This document shows positions 11,641 to 23,119 of a stretch of DNA of 64,000 nt, piece by piece. The notes beneath the pieces were generated by a model. The model was not told the DNA's origin. It made no database searches and saw only the letters and a list, made by a program, of their open reading frames with translations. The number at the start of each line of letters is the position of its first letter. Within the stretch, counting starts at the first letter, position 1. A program made the translations under genes and the position numbers. The DNA comes from Ashinkailepas kermadecensis (taxonomy: Eukaryota; Arthropoda; Thecostraca; Neolepadidae), in NCBI GenBank assembly GCA_034440615.1, contig JAOTOM010004782.1, forward strand, positions 403,201-467,200, in the 5' to 3' direction.

Positions 11641-12529
11641 TGGTGCTTCTTCGGCTGGGAAAGGCGCCTCTTCAGAACGGCTCGAGTGTACCCTCTCGCT
11701 GAACGAATTCTTCAACCAAAGACCCTCTCAGAGGAAAGGAACCCCTTTTAGGCGAAAAGGCTCCCTTCAATATGCTCGAGTGCATCTTTCTCCCCCACCC
11801 AACGAATTGTGTTTCTTAATAAGGCGCATGTGCGAGAAAATCCCCCTCCCTTCCACCTGATGCAAATTCCTGGATACGCCCCTGAATTGCGATAGCTTCT
11901 TGTATCCTGGTTGCGGATCTAGGGGGAGACATGGGGCCATGCACTTCTCCAAAAGACGGACTTTCCCAAGTTTTTGCACAAAATGGCATTTTCTCGAAAT
12001 CTTAAAGCATTTTATCAGATAAATGTTATCGTTAGCCGACCCACCACACTTTAGTTGTTCATGTTTGAGGAGTTTCTTGTTCGAAGTCCGAAAACAATTG
12101 AAATCCCCAAACCGGTTCAAAACCAGCCTTCTGGATCTGCCACTGGTTTGGCGAATGTGTTGCAGCCAAATTAACTTTAGCTATGCCTACCTGCTTGCAG
12201 ACACGTGGCTGCATAAGTACTCGAGGAAATGCGGCTATGCCTGATATACCTTCACGTATATTCGACTTCACTGAGTTTCTAACAATTGCTGTCGCTCGTA
12301 CAGATGACATATATTGGTAATATATAAATGAAGAAATATCCCCCTTTTCCGACTGTCATTTTCCATCCAGTCTATATTACTAAGGAATATGTTGAATGTG
12401 TTCCTAATAAGCAGTTGTCGCTGGCCTACAGAGGGCATTGTTGGCTCTCATGAGGCACGGAAGAAGCGATTCTACAGCAAGAAGCGCTGCCTTGCGCGAT
12501 AAACAACCAGATCATCTCAATGCCAGACT
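11641..12529. other. Intronic sequence, nothing recognised
   Basis: Contains phrases such as GGATACGCCCCTGAATTG and TCTAGGGGGAGA that resemble ends of interspersed repeats seen near 58.9 and 62.8 kb, but no complete element can be delimited. Confidence 0.4.
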
Positions 12530-12735
12530 TGGCCCATTGCAGCTGCTCAGTGGGGAGAACACATCTGGCGGCATTCTATTTTTCTCCTTAGGAGCCCTGC
12601 TAAGGAGAAAAATCAAATTCCGCCAGATGGCAGTTCGCCCCTGGGCGAAGTGTCATCCGCTAGAGAAGAGATACGTTAAAGAAAGAACTACGTTAAACCG
12701 GCTTATGTGGCATCTGGTATCAGGCAATCAAGAAA
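12530..12735. repeat. Foldback hairpin, copy B of dispersed repeat
   Basis: Arms 12564-12591 and 12600-12627 are 28 nt each, match as an inverted repeat with about three mismatches (outer end TCTGGCGG, inner end CTCCTTAG) and leave an 8-nt loop. The downstream flank 12675-12727 is the complement of the copy at 4401-4445 (AACCGGTTTAACGTAG-type blocks). It is a likely foldback or MITE-like insertion. Confidence 0.65.
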
Positions 12736-12924
12736 GAATAGTAGGGGATGCATTTCACATGCGGATGCGATGCCGTCTCCGCGCCGCGGCCAAACCATCA
12801 AACGACGGCAACACGCTGCCGAATGACCTCTGCTGGTCGCGAGCGGCACCTCAGCGCCGAATGACCTCGGCGCCGCAGAGCTGACCTCAGCCGCCCGGCC
12901 TGACCCTGCACTGTCTGCCGGCAG

Positions 12925-13962
12925 GAGGCGGCTGTAGTCACTCTGCGGCGCAGCCGGCGGCCGGAGCGCCAGCTGGCCGCCTACCAGCGCCACCTGGTAC
13001 GCATGCAGAAGCAGCGCGGCAGCGCAGCCGGCGCCGCCGCCAGCGAGGCGACGGCGCGCGTCAAGCAAGCAGCAGCGCCGCCGCCTCGCTCTGCGCAGGC
13101 GCGCGTCGTCTCGCGTCGGGCCGGCGCCTCCGGCACGCGTCCGGCCAGCTCGCCCGGCCAGCTGGCCGCGGGCGACGGGTCGGTGCGACGCCGCAGGGGC
13201 GACGCGCGGAGGCCGGCTGCCGAACCGGCGCGCAAGAGCGCCGACCGGGCGACGCAGGAGCGGGTGCGCGCGGGCGGCGCGGAGCCAGAGGCGGCCGCTC
13301 CAGCGGCAGCTCCAGCGGCAGCTCCAGCGGCCGCTCCAGCGGCAGCTCCAGCGGCAGCTCCAGCGGCAGCTCCAGCGGCAGCTCCAGCGGCAGCTCCAGC
13401 GGCGGCTCCAGCGGCAGCTCCAGCGGCAGCTCCAGCGGCGGCTTCAGCGGCAGCTCCAGCGGAGCCGCCCGCGTCCGGGTGGCGCGCCGTGCAGGCGGCG
13501 CTCAAGCTGTGGCGGCTCGAGCCGGCCCAGCTGCACCAGCTGGAAATGGTGCCGATCACGGACGACGCCAGCGGCCGGACGGAGACGGTGCGCGTCCGCA
13601 AGCCGGCCAGCATCCAGCTCGCCTACGAGGGCCTGCTGGGGAGCACGCCGCCGCCGCCGCCGACCGCCGCCGCCCAGCACCCGGCCGCCGCCTTCGCCGG
13701 CGCCGGCGGCGCCCTCAGTGTGCTGGAGCGGACCAGCCAGCTGGCGGCCCAGCTGATGGCGTCGGTGGTGGAGGAGGAGGCGGCCGCGCTGCTGCAGGAC
13801 GAGTTGACGGACGAGCTGGCGCACCGGCTCGTCCAGCGCGTCATGCAGAGAGCGCAGCTGGTCGCCCACAAGCGGAAGCAGGTCAACGACGACGTGGTGG
13901 CGAAGATATTCATGAAGAACGCGAGCATGGCTGAAAAGAGAGCCGGCAGCGGGGTGGCTTGA
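12925..13962 (+). CDS. Ala/Pro-rich terminal exon, family unknown
   Basis: A 345-codon open exon after the acceptor CTGTCTGCCGGCAG (ends 12924), stopping at TGA 13960-13962. It starts in phase 0, so it can follow exon 6739 directly. The first part is basic (RRSRRPERQLAAYQRHLVRM). The middle is (A-A-P-A)n low complexity. The last 150 residues are helical and charged (VEEEAAALLQDELTDELAHR, AHKRKQVNDDVVAKIFMKN), probably a coiled coil. I recognise no family. Either it is an alternative last exon of the ankyrin gene or it is the last exon of another gene. AATAAA follows at 14367. GC content and codon use match the ankyrin exons. Confidence 0.7.
   Translation, partial: EAAVVTLRRSRRPERQLAAYQRHLVRMQKQRGSAAGAAASEATARVKQAAAPPPRSAQARVVSRRAGASGTRPASSPGQLAAGDGSVRRRRGDARRPAAEPARKSADRATQERVRAGGAEPEAAAPAAAPAAAPAAAPAAAPAAAPAAAPAAAPAAAPAAAPAAAPAAAPAAASAAAPAEPPASGWRAVQAALKLWRLEPAQLHQLEMVPITDDASGRTETVRVRKPASIQLAYEGLLGSTPPPPPTAAAQHPAAAFAGAGGALSVLERTSQLAAQLMASVVEEEAAALLQDELTDELAHRLVQRVMQRAQLVAHKRKQVNDDVVAKIFMKNASMAEKRAGSGVA
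13290..13462 (+). repeat. In-frame 12-bp coding repeat (Ala-Ala-Pro-Ala)
   Basis: About fourteen units of GCTCCAGCGGCA inside the terminal exon give an uncharged Ala/Pro linker. Its length is likely polymorphic. The same DNA is open on the minus strand as an Ala/Gly frame, which I take as a shadow. Confidence 0.9.
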
Positions 13963-14366
13963 AGAGCGTCCGTCGACCTTGCCGGCACGTTTGGAAGGGT
14001 GGAAGATCTAACATCTGCTAGATTTTATGCTTGCTTTGAGAAGAAGAACAGAGTGCATTTGGTTCCGCTATGAAATACTGTGCGGCACTAACTACGCTCA
14101 TGTGAAATGTGAGCATAGTTAGTGTCTGCCTAAGCGTGCCTTGTGGCCATGGTCTACAGTACCATGGATTCAAAAGACGTATGTGATAAAACGACCACAG
14201 GTCAACAGAGCTGTTAAAAGCTACTATTATTCACATGCTTGAGTACTGCTAGAATTGTGCTGATAGATGTATTCTCTAGCTCTTTACCAGACATCGCCGA
14301 GTCCTGCTGCCTATGAGAGCGAACGCGCATTAGTAAGCAATAGACGTTTGTATAATTCTTAGTTTT

Positions 14367-14372
14367 AATAAA
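14367..14372 (+). terminator. Candidate poly(A) signal AATAAA
   Basis: AATAAA occurs about 405 bp after the stop codon of the exon ending at 13962, in AT-rich sequence. The position is reasonable for a 3' UTR, but a hexamer alone is weak evidence. Confidence 0.4.
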
Positions 14373-15150
14373 TTATCGATTAGATCATCATTAAAATCGC
14401 ATTGCAAATGGTTGTAAACCTGCTGTCGTTTTCATCGCGTGATTATTAATGGTTGTGTCGTAATCGTTTCATACTCAACTGATGTTTTGCATTTGCAATA
14501 TCATGCTTGATATGCAAAAACAAATACATCCTGTGCATTTTCTCAAGCGGACGTGACTCTCACACCAACAGCTCGATATGTTTTCGCATACTGATTACAC
14601 TCTTTCGCTTTACAAATTCTGAACAAGGCCAGCATAATCTATCATTGAACTCAGCTTGCTCATCACGAAACACCTTTCAACCAAAAGCTAACCGACCAAT
14701 CTCCCACCATTTTTTTATCAGTCTTGCTCCGTTTTGGTTTTATCATTTTGTCTCTGTTGCAATAGCCGCAGTGTTATCCTGGTCGGGAAACAGCGCTATT
14801 GCCTGCCGGTCGGGACGCTGTAACTAGACAGAAGTCGGCTGAAGTGAAATTCACTCTGATCTATGCAATGCGAATGGTACGGTTGAACCCGGTCTGGCTG
14901 ACTTTAAAACGACTATGGTTTATAAATGTGAGTACCGTATTTATAATTACATAGGTGAATACGAAATAAGTAAGAGTTAATTGAACATATTTTGATCATA
15001 TCTTAAAAAAGCTGCCCATTTCATGCAGCTTTTTTCATGCAGGTAGTTCATGCAGCTTAGCGGCATGCAATCGCCACGCAGCACGCGAAAGGTTGCAAAT
15101 CACCATAAATGTTATTGATCAATGCAAATATCTTATATGTACCTTGTATT
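14373..15150. other. Nothing recognised
   Basis: AT-rich unique sequence without supported genes. A short inverted repeat (AGCTGC..CATGCAG around 15010-15060) was noted but is too small to interpret. Confidence 0.5.
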
Positions 15151-15154
15151 AAGC

Positions 15155-15355
15155 CACCTCCGCAGCTCAATTGGTAAGAGCGCTACCCTGCATTGGTCTG
15201 CCCTGTCCTGGCAGGCAGGTTCGAGTCGCTTCACGCACTCGCATTTAGCCCCGGCTGGGAGGGTCAGTTGGCAACTGGCCCGATAAGGCCGGGGACGAGC
15301 TACCGGGCGGCCATGCCGGTGCGTTGACGGCACGTTACTCCCGGTCAAAATTCTG
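15155..15355 (+). mobile_element. tRNA-derived SINE candidate
   Basis: An A-box-like CAGCTCAATTGGTAAGAGCG at 15163 and a B-box-like GGTTCGAGTC at 15219 are spaced as in a tRNA gene, but the tRNA fold is imperfect. A GC-rich body follows (CCCGATAAGGCCGGGGACG, then TGCCGGTGCGTTGACGGC). This is the usual head-body layout of a SINE. No second copy of the body was seen in the window, so family status is unproven. Confidence 0.5.
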
Positions 15356-16349
15356 CAGTTGAACTATAATTCATGGATCGGATAGTGGGGCCAGGGTTCA
15401 TGCAACAAGCTCTGCTTAGCAATAGGACTCTGGTCCATAAAGCCACTCCAGCAATAATTCGGACCAAAATTATTCTTTTTATTACTAGCAGTTACGGAAT
15501 TATTTCATTGTAAATAGGCTTTCAGAATGCGCATGTCCTGCGAGTAAAGCACGTTTGCTGCTACGGCCACTGGCGTTGTCACGTTTTGTCCGTGACCAAA
15601 GGCTGCCAATGGTGCATTTTTCTTGATTCCAGTGTAAAATTGTGCTATTTTCGATAACGAGCGAGCCACTCAGGTTTTAGTCGACTGGCCTCGTTCTGCC
15701 TCAAATGTTGCGTACTTAGCTCGAGGACGCATTCAACTTTTTGAGGATCGTCAACAGGAAGAAGCTCATTAGAGAAGTCACACAAATATACCACGAAGGG
15801 CATGTACGTGCATGTATGCCGCTTCATATAATGCTGTTCTTCTTGCCTTCTAAATTAAGGCAAATATATTCCATGCAGCCATTTCATCCCCAGGAGGAAA
15901 TACTGTTGCTGGCACTTCCGAAGTATTTTCATGAGGTTGGACCAGGTGCACAATAATGACCAATTTCAACGCCTGTTTTAATGCAATCGTTGAATAGTGT
16001 TCCATGTGCTTCATATGACATTGATTTGGAGCGAAACATTTCGCAATCACGTTCGGTCATTCGACCTGTGACATGAATGACCAAAAAACGGATATTGTGC
16101 CGCTGCTGTACCTGAGATGGAACATACAGGAATCCTACTACTAGGCTTAGACCGCCCAAATATGATTATATATTTCGGATAATTGACACTATCGATGTTA
16201 TCTCGGTTGTCACAGATAATTGGGCCACACCACAATTGTCTGTGGCCATGTCAATTGTCACGTGGTCCCAATTGTCACGTGGTCACGTTGACAATTAGGA
16301 CAACGTCGCTCTGCTGCCACGAATCCATTTTAATCGCGCTAAAATACAC
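15356..16349. other. Nothing recognised
   Basis: Unique sequence with short frames only. A small direct repeat of CAATTGTCACGTGGTC lies at 16250-16285. Confidence 0.5.
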
Positions 16350-16434
<85 letters not shown>

Positions 16435-16437
16435 TAT
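16350..16437. repeat. (TA)n microsatellite
   Basis: About 85 bp of pure TA. Length uncertain for assembly reasons. Confidence 0.97.
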
Positions 16438-17220
16438 ATGGAGTGTTCTGATATACATTCACTTCGCGCTTCATGTAATTTGATCACCGATGCTTCGAAG
16501 TACCTCTTCTTATCTATCGGTTTCTTGTGCGTTTATCAGTTTTGTGGCTTATGCCAATAAAAAGTGATCTGTACTCCATTGCAGTGTTTGCGTGGTAATG
16601 TTGGCAGACTGCTCTCTGTGACTACATACAGAAAGGACATACATACACTGCACGCGTGCATAATACGCACATACATACACATATATTCATGCACACATAT
16701 ATCCATACATTTGGAAGGAACAGCGTACGCTTTTCAGAGGTTCTCCAAATCAAGAAATCCAGTGAGTTGTATTGGCTTTACTTGTTTATCTACCTATTTT
16801 TTTTTACTGAACACAATGAAATATATCATAATGGACAAACATTATATGGTGCACTGCACACATTGCTGAGGAAAGACGAAAATATTGAATAGCTGCGGTC
16901 AGGTAGTTGGAGAACCATAGGCAACACGGACTTTTGATAGGAGGATGGAGGATTTTCAGGTCGCTTTTTTTACGTAATAATATATGCTTGATTATAAATT
17001 TAACGAAGCTTGGAGAACGCTTCCCCATTCTCCTCCGCCGTGGCGGGCGTCCATGTGAAGGAGATAGTTCAGCTTAGCTTAGTGGTAGTGTGGCAAAAGG
17101 AGGTGTGGAGTAGGAACGAGAGTGGAATAATGGAACATGAACAGCATTGGAAGATACAATAGGCTAGGAGTAAGTATGAGCCGGATGCAAAGTCCTGAGG
17201 GACGGACTGCATTCGTCCCA
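16438..17220. other. Nothing recognised
   Basis: Unique sequence. TAGCTTAGTGGTAGTG at about 17079 matches a tRNA A-box, but no B-box follows at a suitable distance. Confidence 0.45.
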
Positions 17221-17221
17221 T

Positions 17222-17768
17222 TTGCTTCTCGGGACGTTCACGTCACCGCGATGTCGGCAGCGTGTACAGGTGTCCACTTCTCGGGACGTTCACGACACCC
17301 CGATGTCGGCAGCGTGTACAGGTGTCCACTTCTCGGGACGTTCACGACACCCTGATGTCGGTAGCGTGTACAGGTGTCCACTTCTCGGGACGTTCACGAC
17401 ACCCCGATGTCGGCAGCGTGTACAGGTGTCCACTTCTCGGGACGTTCACGACACCCCGATGTCGGCAGCGTGTACAGGTGTCCACTTCTCGGGACGTTCA
17501 CAACACCCCGATGTCGGCAGCGTGTGCAGGTGTCCACTTCTCGGGACGTTCACGACACCGCGATGTCGGCAGCGTGTACAGGTGTCCACTTCTCGGGACG
17601 TTCACGACACCCTGATGTCGGCAGCGTGTACAGGTGTCCACTTCTCGGGACGTTCACGACACCCTGATGTCGGTAGCGTGTACAGGTGTCCACTTCTCGG
17701 GACGTTCACGACACCCCGATGTCGGTAGCGTGTACAGGTGTCCACTTCTCGGGACGTTGGCAGCTTGT
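17222..17768. repeat. 52-bp minisatellite, about 10.5 copies
   Basis: Units of 52 bp (CGGGACGTTCACGACACCCC, GATGTCGGCAGCGTGTACAG, GTGTCCACTTCT) with few substitutions. Because 52 is not a multiple of three, each frame gives the same 52-residue peptide period, which is an artefact. The following 17770-18400 is unique, with many 'GGACG' words but nothing identifiable. Confidence 0.95.
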
Positions 17769-18411
17769 ATAGGTGTTCACTTCTCAGGACGTCTTTGGGG
17801 TATCGAAAAGTGCGCCACGTACGTTCCAAGCGCGCCGAACATGGATTATAAGGGCGAGCCAGACGTCCTAAGGCGTCCATCGGTGTCCTAGGAGCACGCA
17901 ACAGACGTCGTCAGCATTCCGTTAGGACGTGTGTGGCGCCCTCGCATAACGTTTCTGGGGCGCCAGAAGAGGTCCTACGGACGGCCTAAGGACGCCTAGA
18001 CAGCCTTGGAACGCTACACATACTGTCATAAGTTCACCCCAAGGGCATCTGAAGGGCGCTCCCGGAGCTTTCTTAGGGCGCCTTTGGGACGTGAGTCCAG
18101 TGCCTTTAGATAACATTTGAGGCACGCATAGGACGCGATAGGCGCCCTGCAGATGTTCTAAGGGTGCTCCAAAAATGTTATTTTGTCGCATTATAGCATC
18201 TTCGGAACGTCAGAAGGTTTCTCTCATAATTTCTCAGTGTGCCCGAATGAGGTCTCACGGTCACCCTATTTTCATTCCAAGGGCGCTTTGAAGAAGGAAT
18301 ATTGGAGCCTCAAGGTGGTATACTTGAGCCATACAGACACCACGGGAATATATTTTAGCAGGTGCCGCCCGTGGGACATATTTTACACATGGTGTCACCA
18401 AGTGGATACCT

Positions 18412-18545
18412 CCCAGAACATTACCTTCTAATCCTATTCTACCCTGCATCGGCGCAATACACGGTGCGCCAGGTACTGAGTCGCGTGGGCTGTACTCGGT
18501 ACATGGAAATATTACACAATATGCATGCACGAGCAATTATTTCTT
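18412..18545 (+). repeat. Dispersed repeat R2, copy 1
   Basis: Matches 23504-23640 over about 130 bp on the same strand. Shared blocks are ATTACCTTCTAATC, GCAATACACGGTGCGCCAGG, TACTGA-TCGCGTGGGCTG and ATATGCATGCACGAGCAATT. It is an interspersed element of unknown class. The first block also appears at 46681. Confidence 0.75.
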
Positions 18546-19589
18546 GCATCAACTATTTGGCTGGCGTCTATGTTCCTGGGATGAGAGAAAAAGACACGGA
18601 TGACGATGGAATGCAAGGTTCTAATACCTAATATACATCAATCAGGTAGCAATGAGTTAAAATATAAATGTCATGAATGATGAAGTGAATGCGATAACTT
18701 CAATGAATGCATAACGCAAATCTAAAATCATATTGAGCATATAGATAAGGCCGCGTGACAGTATCCACGACTACTGTTCTCTACTGGTATTATTTCGCTC
18801 TCAATGTGTGAAGTGCTGTGCAAGCGGATTCCCCGTCGTTGATGAGTAATCTGCTTCACTGCTTGGATTCTCTCCGAAGCATTTCAGAAAAGTGGCGCGA
18901 AAGGTTTCAGGGACAAAGACCATGGCATTCGATTGCATGCAACACCATCGTACGGTTGGTGTTAAAAACTGAAAGTTATACTGGTTAAGGCTGCTGAAGC
19001 TGAATGGAAAGATGCATTCATGCGTTCTCCTTACGCTATTTGCAATAATGAATTGAATTAGTCCTCAACTTCTGAAGGCCATGAGCTACAGACCAATTTA
19101 GGTGATCAAGCACCTCCCCCCGTTATGGGCGACAGAACACGTGTGAAATATGGCACGTCGCGCCCCTGCCTTTTTTGAAGCTCTTGTGCTAAGTACCTCC
19201 TCAGAATTGGTGCCTCACGGCATCGCCATATCACTACATACGTCCTCGATGATGCAGCGTGGTCATTGAGGTCAGCATGGAACACATGACGTTATCAGTC
19301 CACCAGGTGTTTTGCATTGGTCACCGAGCAGCGCGAACGATTCCCGCAGTATCGAGCTGGGACAATTTCTCGGAACTCCGACGACCCGTCGGCAGACGGC
19401 CAGAACAAGTACACGGCAGGTGTTTACCATAGATACGGCTACACTGGGCGCACCTGGCTCCACCCACCGTCGTGTCGTCACTATGCTTCCAGTTGGCATG
19501 GCAACCATTCAACAAAGTACAATACGCACCGAGACCCGGGCGGCTCAACTGTGTGAGGGCATTTTCGTTCAAGGCTATAAAAGACATTT
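18546..19589. other. Nothing recognised
   Basis: Unique sequence. Several overlapping short frames near 19300-19680 on both strands have no domain resemblance. Confidence 0.5.
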
Positions 19590-19775
19590 TAGTAAGGTAC
19601 CTGGGACGTTGTTGCTGCAAATTATTTGGGGGGTGGGGGGGGGGACACAATACACGGAGGCAATAGGCGGGCCCAGATAGATTCGGAGGGGGGGGGGACA
19701 CCCCTTTGGATCCCATGTTAAAAGTTGATATTATTGGGGGGAGGGGCAAGGCCAACATTGAGGAGGCACTTTCCC
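19590..19775 (-). repeat. Dispersed repeat family R1, copy 2 (inverted)
   Basis: The complement of this stretch follows the same block order as 62780-62985 and 1255-1455: 'GTGCCTCCTCAATGTTGGCC', C-rich run, AATAAT, 'TTTTAACATGGGATCC', then the CCCCCAAATAATTT block. G-run lengths vary. Confidence 0.6.
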
Positions 19776-19881
19776 CCTCAAAAGTATACAAAACAACACG
19801 CATATCAGGTACAGTGTTTAGACCCTGGCCGATCGCCTCACAAATTGTAATCACAAATTGTCGCAAATCGAACATGCGTCA

Positions 19882-20316
<435 letters not shown>

Positions 20317-20529
20317 TTAGTATACCTACTTGAGTCTAGCTAGACAGCCAATTACAGTTGTAAGCACATGCGTGGTCGATGTGCTCTTACACTGAAGAAC
20401 AGGTTAACAGCGGAACAGGGAACTCAGCGTGACTCTGTCGGGATCCTCCTCCCTTACGTACCGACAGCCCTACCACCCTGCGGCCGGAGGTCTCAAACCC
20501 GGCTGAAGCAAACAGGAACCGAGTCAGTG

Positions 20530-20735
20530 AGCACAGCAGAGGAATACTAGCAGACCAACGCCAGCAGACCAAAGCCAGTGGTGAAGTGGTTTCTTGACCC
20601 ACCACTGGATAAGTGTCCGGGTGTTCTTAACGCCAGTCGTAAAGTCGTCTCTTGGCCAACCACTGGATGCGTGTCGGGGTGTTGTTAACGCCAGTGGTGA
20701 TATCGTCTCCTGATCCACCACTGGCTATGTATCAG
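20530..20735. repeat. 62-bp tandem repeat made of hairpins, 3 copies
   Basis: Three units each contain GCCAGTGGTGA-type and CACCACTGG-type arms (20573-20608, 20632-20668, 20690-20726), so each unit can fold on itself. The linker has GTGTCGGGGTGTTGTTAACG. No transposon ends were identified. Confidence 0.75.
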
Positions 20736-21469
20736 AGCGCTACTGACTCTCCAGTGCTTCGGGTTACGCCCATTCGGCCAAAGGTTACGGAAGTATTAGT
20801 CGAACTCCCAGACTACGTCAATAACTCAGCTTGTCACCTCACATCTGCAGCTTGGCTGCCGCGAGAAAGCGGTGAATAACTAGCAATCCATACAGATATA
20901 ATTAAACAGGTGGTTTAAATATATATATGTGTCGAATTAATAGAAGGCGTTAAATATCATCATCGTGCGAGACATAGGCATATACCGAGCATGGCAAGTA
21001 CGGGTTTATGTACCTATAAACTAGTACATCTGAAGCATACTACACCATGTTCATATACGCGAGACCTGAAATGAAACGTTTCAATCAGTTACTTTCCTCT
21101 AAACTGGCTGTAGCATTTGCTATGAGCAAGGTCTAAGTTCCAGCGATTCTGCTCTCGTGCATGTATGCAAGAAAGTTACTGTGAGCGATCCAGCTCGATC
21201 CGGCGCGACTAGGCGCGAGCCAAACCGATCCGATCAGATCCGACCCGATCCGACCCGATCCGGCCGTCACACATTTGAAATTATTATTGTTTTGTTGTTA
21301 TTGTTGTTTTACAGTGTTTATATTGTCCTTACCTTAAATTGGTTTATTCTTTGAATTTTGACCTTTACCAACGCTCATCAGTACCATAATGTTTCCTCTA
21401 AAGTATCCGCATTCCTTGTTCTTTGGAAGTGTTCATTATAGTCGCTGAGTCATGCCGGTCACTTCCCGC
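20736..21469. other. Nothing recognised
   Basis: Unique sequence. A short run of 'GATCCGACCC' words (21215-21262) is a degenerate 10-bp repeat. Confidence 0.5.
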
Positions 21470-21616
21470 GCTGATGTTCATTATAGATGGCGGCACTTCC
21501 CACGCCGGTGTTCATTATAGATGGCGGCACTACGCGCGCTAGTTCATTACAGATGCCGGTCACTTCCCACGCCGGTTCATTATAGATGGCGACACTTCCA
21601 ACGCCGGTTCATTATA
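21470..21616 (+). repeat. Acceptor-like minisatellite, about 5 copies
   Basis: Units of about 30-38 bp contain GTTCATTATAG-ATGGCGGCAC, i.e. a weak pyrimidine tract and AG followed by ATGGCGG. The last copy runs into a GC-rich coding-like stretch at 21617, the same geometry as the acceptor arrays at 1536 and 58264. Confidence 0.6.
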
Positions 21617-21792
21617 GATGGCGGTGCGCGCCGCGCCATGCTGCTCAACGGCCGCGACCGCGCCGCCCTCATTAACCGTCGACAGCGGCTTGACGTCCCG
21701 GCCCGTGCTCGCGGAACGGAGCCTATAGCCCGCCTCCTGAACCCGCCCACCCAGCGACCCAAACTGTACCTTATACTGGCAATGCGCCCGAA
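21617..21792 (+). other. Possible exon, unproven
   Basis: Open, GC-rich stretch. In one frame it reads ARRAMLLNGRDRAALINRRQ followed by RLDVPARARGTEPIARLL, which vaguely resembles the first helical pair of the ankyrin exons. No clear donor was found and the frame continues into the next array. I record it only because its position beside an acceptor-like array fits the local pattern. Confidence 0.2.
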
Positions 21793-21815
21793 TGGCACAC
21801 TGTGGATTGGCTACA

Positions 21816-22266
21816 GTGCGGCCGCGCTCTCTATGTCGCGCTCACCAGTCGCCGTCACGGGAACACGCTCTGGGCGTGATCGACTCCTGCGGTCGGTGCC
21901 TGTCATTAGCAGCGGCATGTCCGGACAGTGCGGCCGCGCTCTCCATGTCGCGCTCACCAGTCGCCGTCACGGGAACACGCTCTGGGCGTGATCGACTCCT
22001 GCGGTCGGTGCCTGTCATTAGCAGCGGCATGTCCGGACAGTGCGGCCGCGCTCTCTATGTCGCGCTCACCAGTCGCCGTCACGGGAACACGCTCTGGGCG
22101 TGATCGACTCCTGCGGTCGGTGCCTGTCATTAGCAGCGGCATGTCCGGACAGTGCGGCCGCGCTCTCTATGTCGCGCTCACCAGTCGCCGTCACGGGAAC
22201 ACGCTCTGGGCGTGATCGACTCCTGCGGTCGGTGCCTGTCATTAGCAGCGGCATGTCCGGACAGCC
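21816..22266. repeat. 112-bp minisatellite, 4 near-identical copies
   Basis: Units start GTGCGGCCGCGCTCTCTATG and end GCAGCGGCATGTCCGGACA. Copies differ by one or two bases, so the expansion is recent. No gene contents. Confidence 0.96.
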
Positions 22267-23119
22267 ATAGCGTCGCCAGTGGTACGCTGCAGCTCCACAG
22301 AGAGATTATATTTTATTTCCAATGTTGACTGAATTGTGGGTTAATACAGCTATGCTAAGGTAAGGCAATAAGTCCACTTTTCCCGCCATGACCTGGGACT
22401 ACTCTGCTTTTTGCTTTTTGGTAAGCTTATCGGGACAAGCTGAATGTTATTGTGAAGGATTTTTTTTCCACCTTTGCCGGATTGCGCCTGCGCTTTACTT
22501 CCGCATATCGTCACACAGTACAATTACACACATACACCCATATGCACACACACACAGGTGAGTACATTTATATATCGAAATATACATTTTGCACAAGCGG
22601 TTGCCACCTATCCGTAAACTTTTGCATTGATTCGTTCTTGAATGCAGTACATTTTTCGATTTCATGCAATGTCCTGATCTTTCCCATACATTCCGCCAGT
22701 GACACTCTTCCATTTCCCCGCATTTTCTTACCTATTATGTACTGCTTCGCGAGCAACAGCACAAAGTTGATAATATCATTTGCGCCTATACATCCAAACA
22801 GTATGTACTCTATTGTGAAGGAATATTGGCAATGCCTCTAAGTTTTTTTTCACGTTTTCATGACTACCAACTTAAAACAGTCCAATAACGGGTGCGGATG
22901 AGGCAAGTTGCTTCATGTGCATGAGCGAGCAATGCATATTATAAAAAGAAAACTAACTGCGTTGAAATATTTTTGCCATTTTCTACCAACCTCGCGACCT
23001 CCAGCCAGCTGGTTCTAACTGGTTAAAATCGATGGCAGAACAAATTCAGCCGGTGGCTACCAACCCTGCATATGTGTGCAGGTGCAAAGTAGCTCGATTT
23101 GCTTACCGCTTGACTAGTC
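22267..23119. other. Nothing recognised
   Basis: Unique AT-rich sequence without supported genes. Confidence 0.5.

Noticed and set aside
12981..13613. Minus-strand Ala/Gly-rich frame
   Set aside because: Shadow of the 12-bp Ala-Ala-Pro-Ala coding repeat in exon 12925-13962.
15155..15230. Functional tRNA gene
   Set aside because: A- and B-boxes are present but the acceptor and anticodon stems do not pair properly. A SINE head is more likely.
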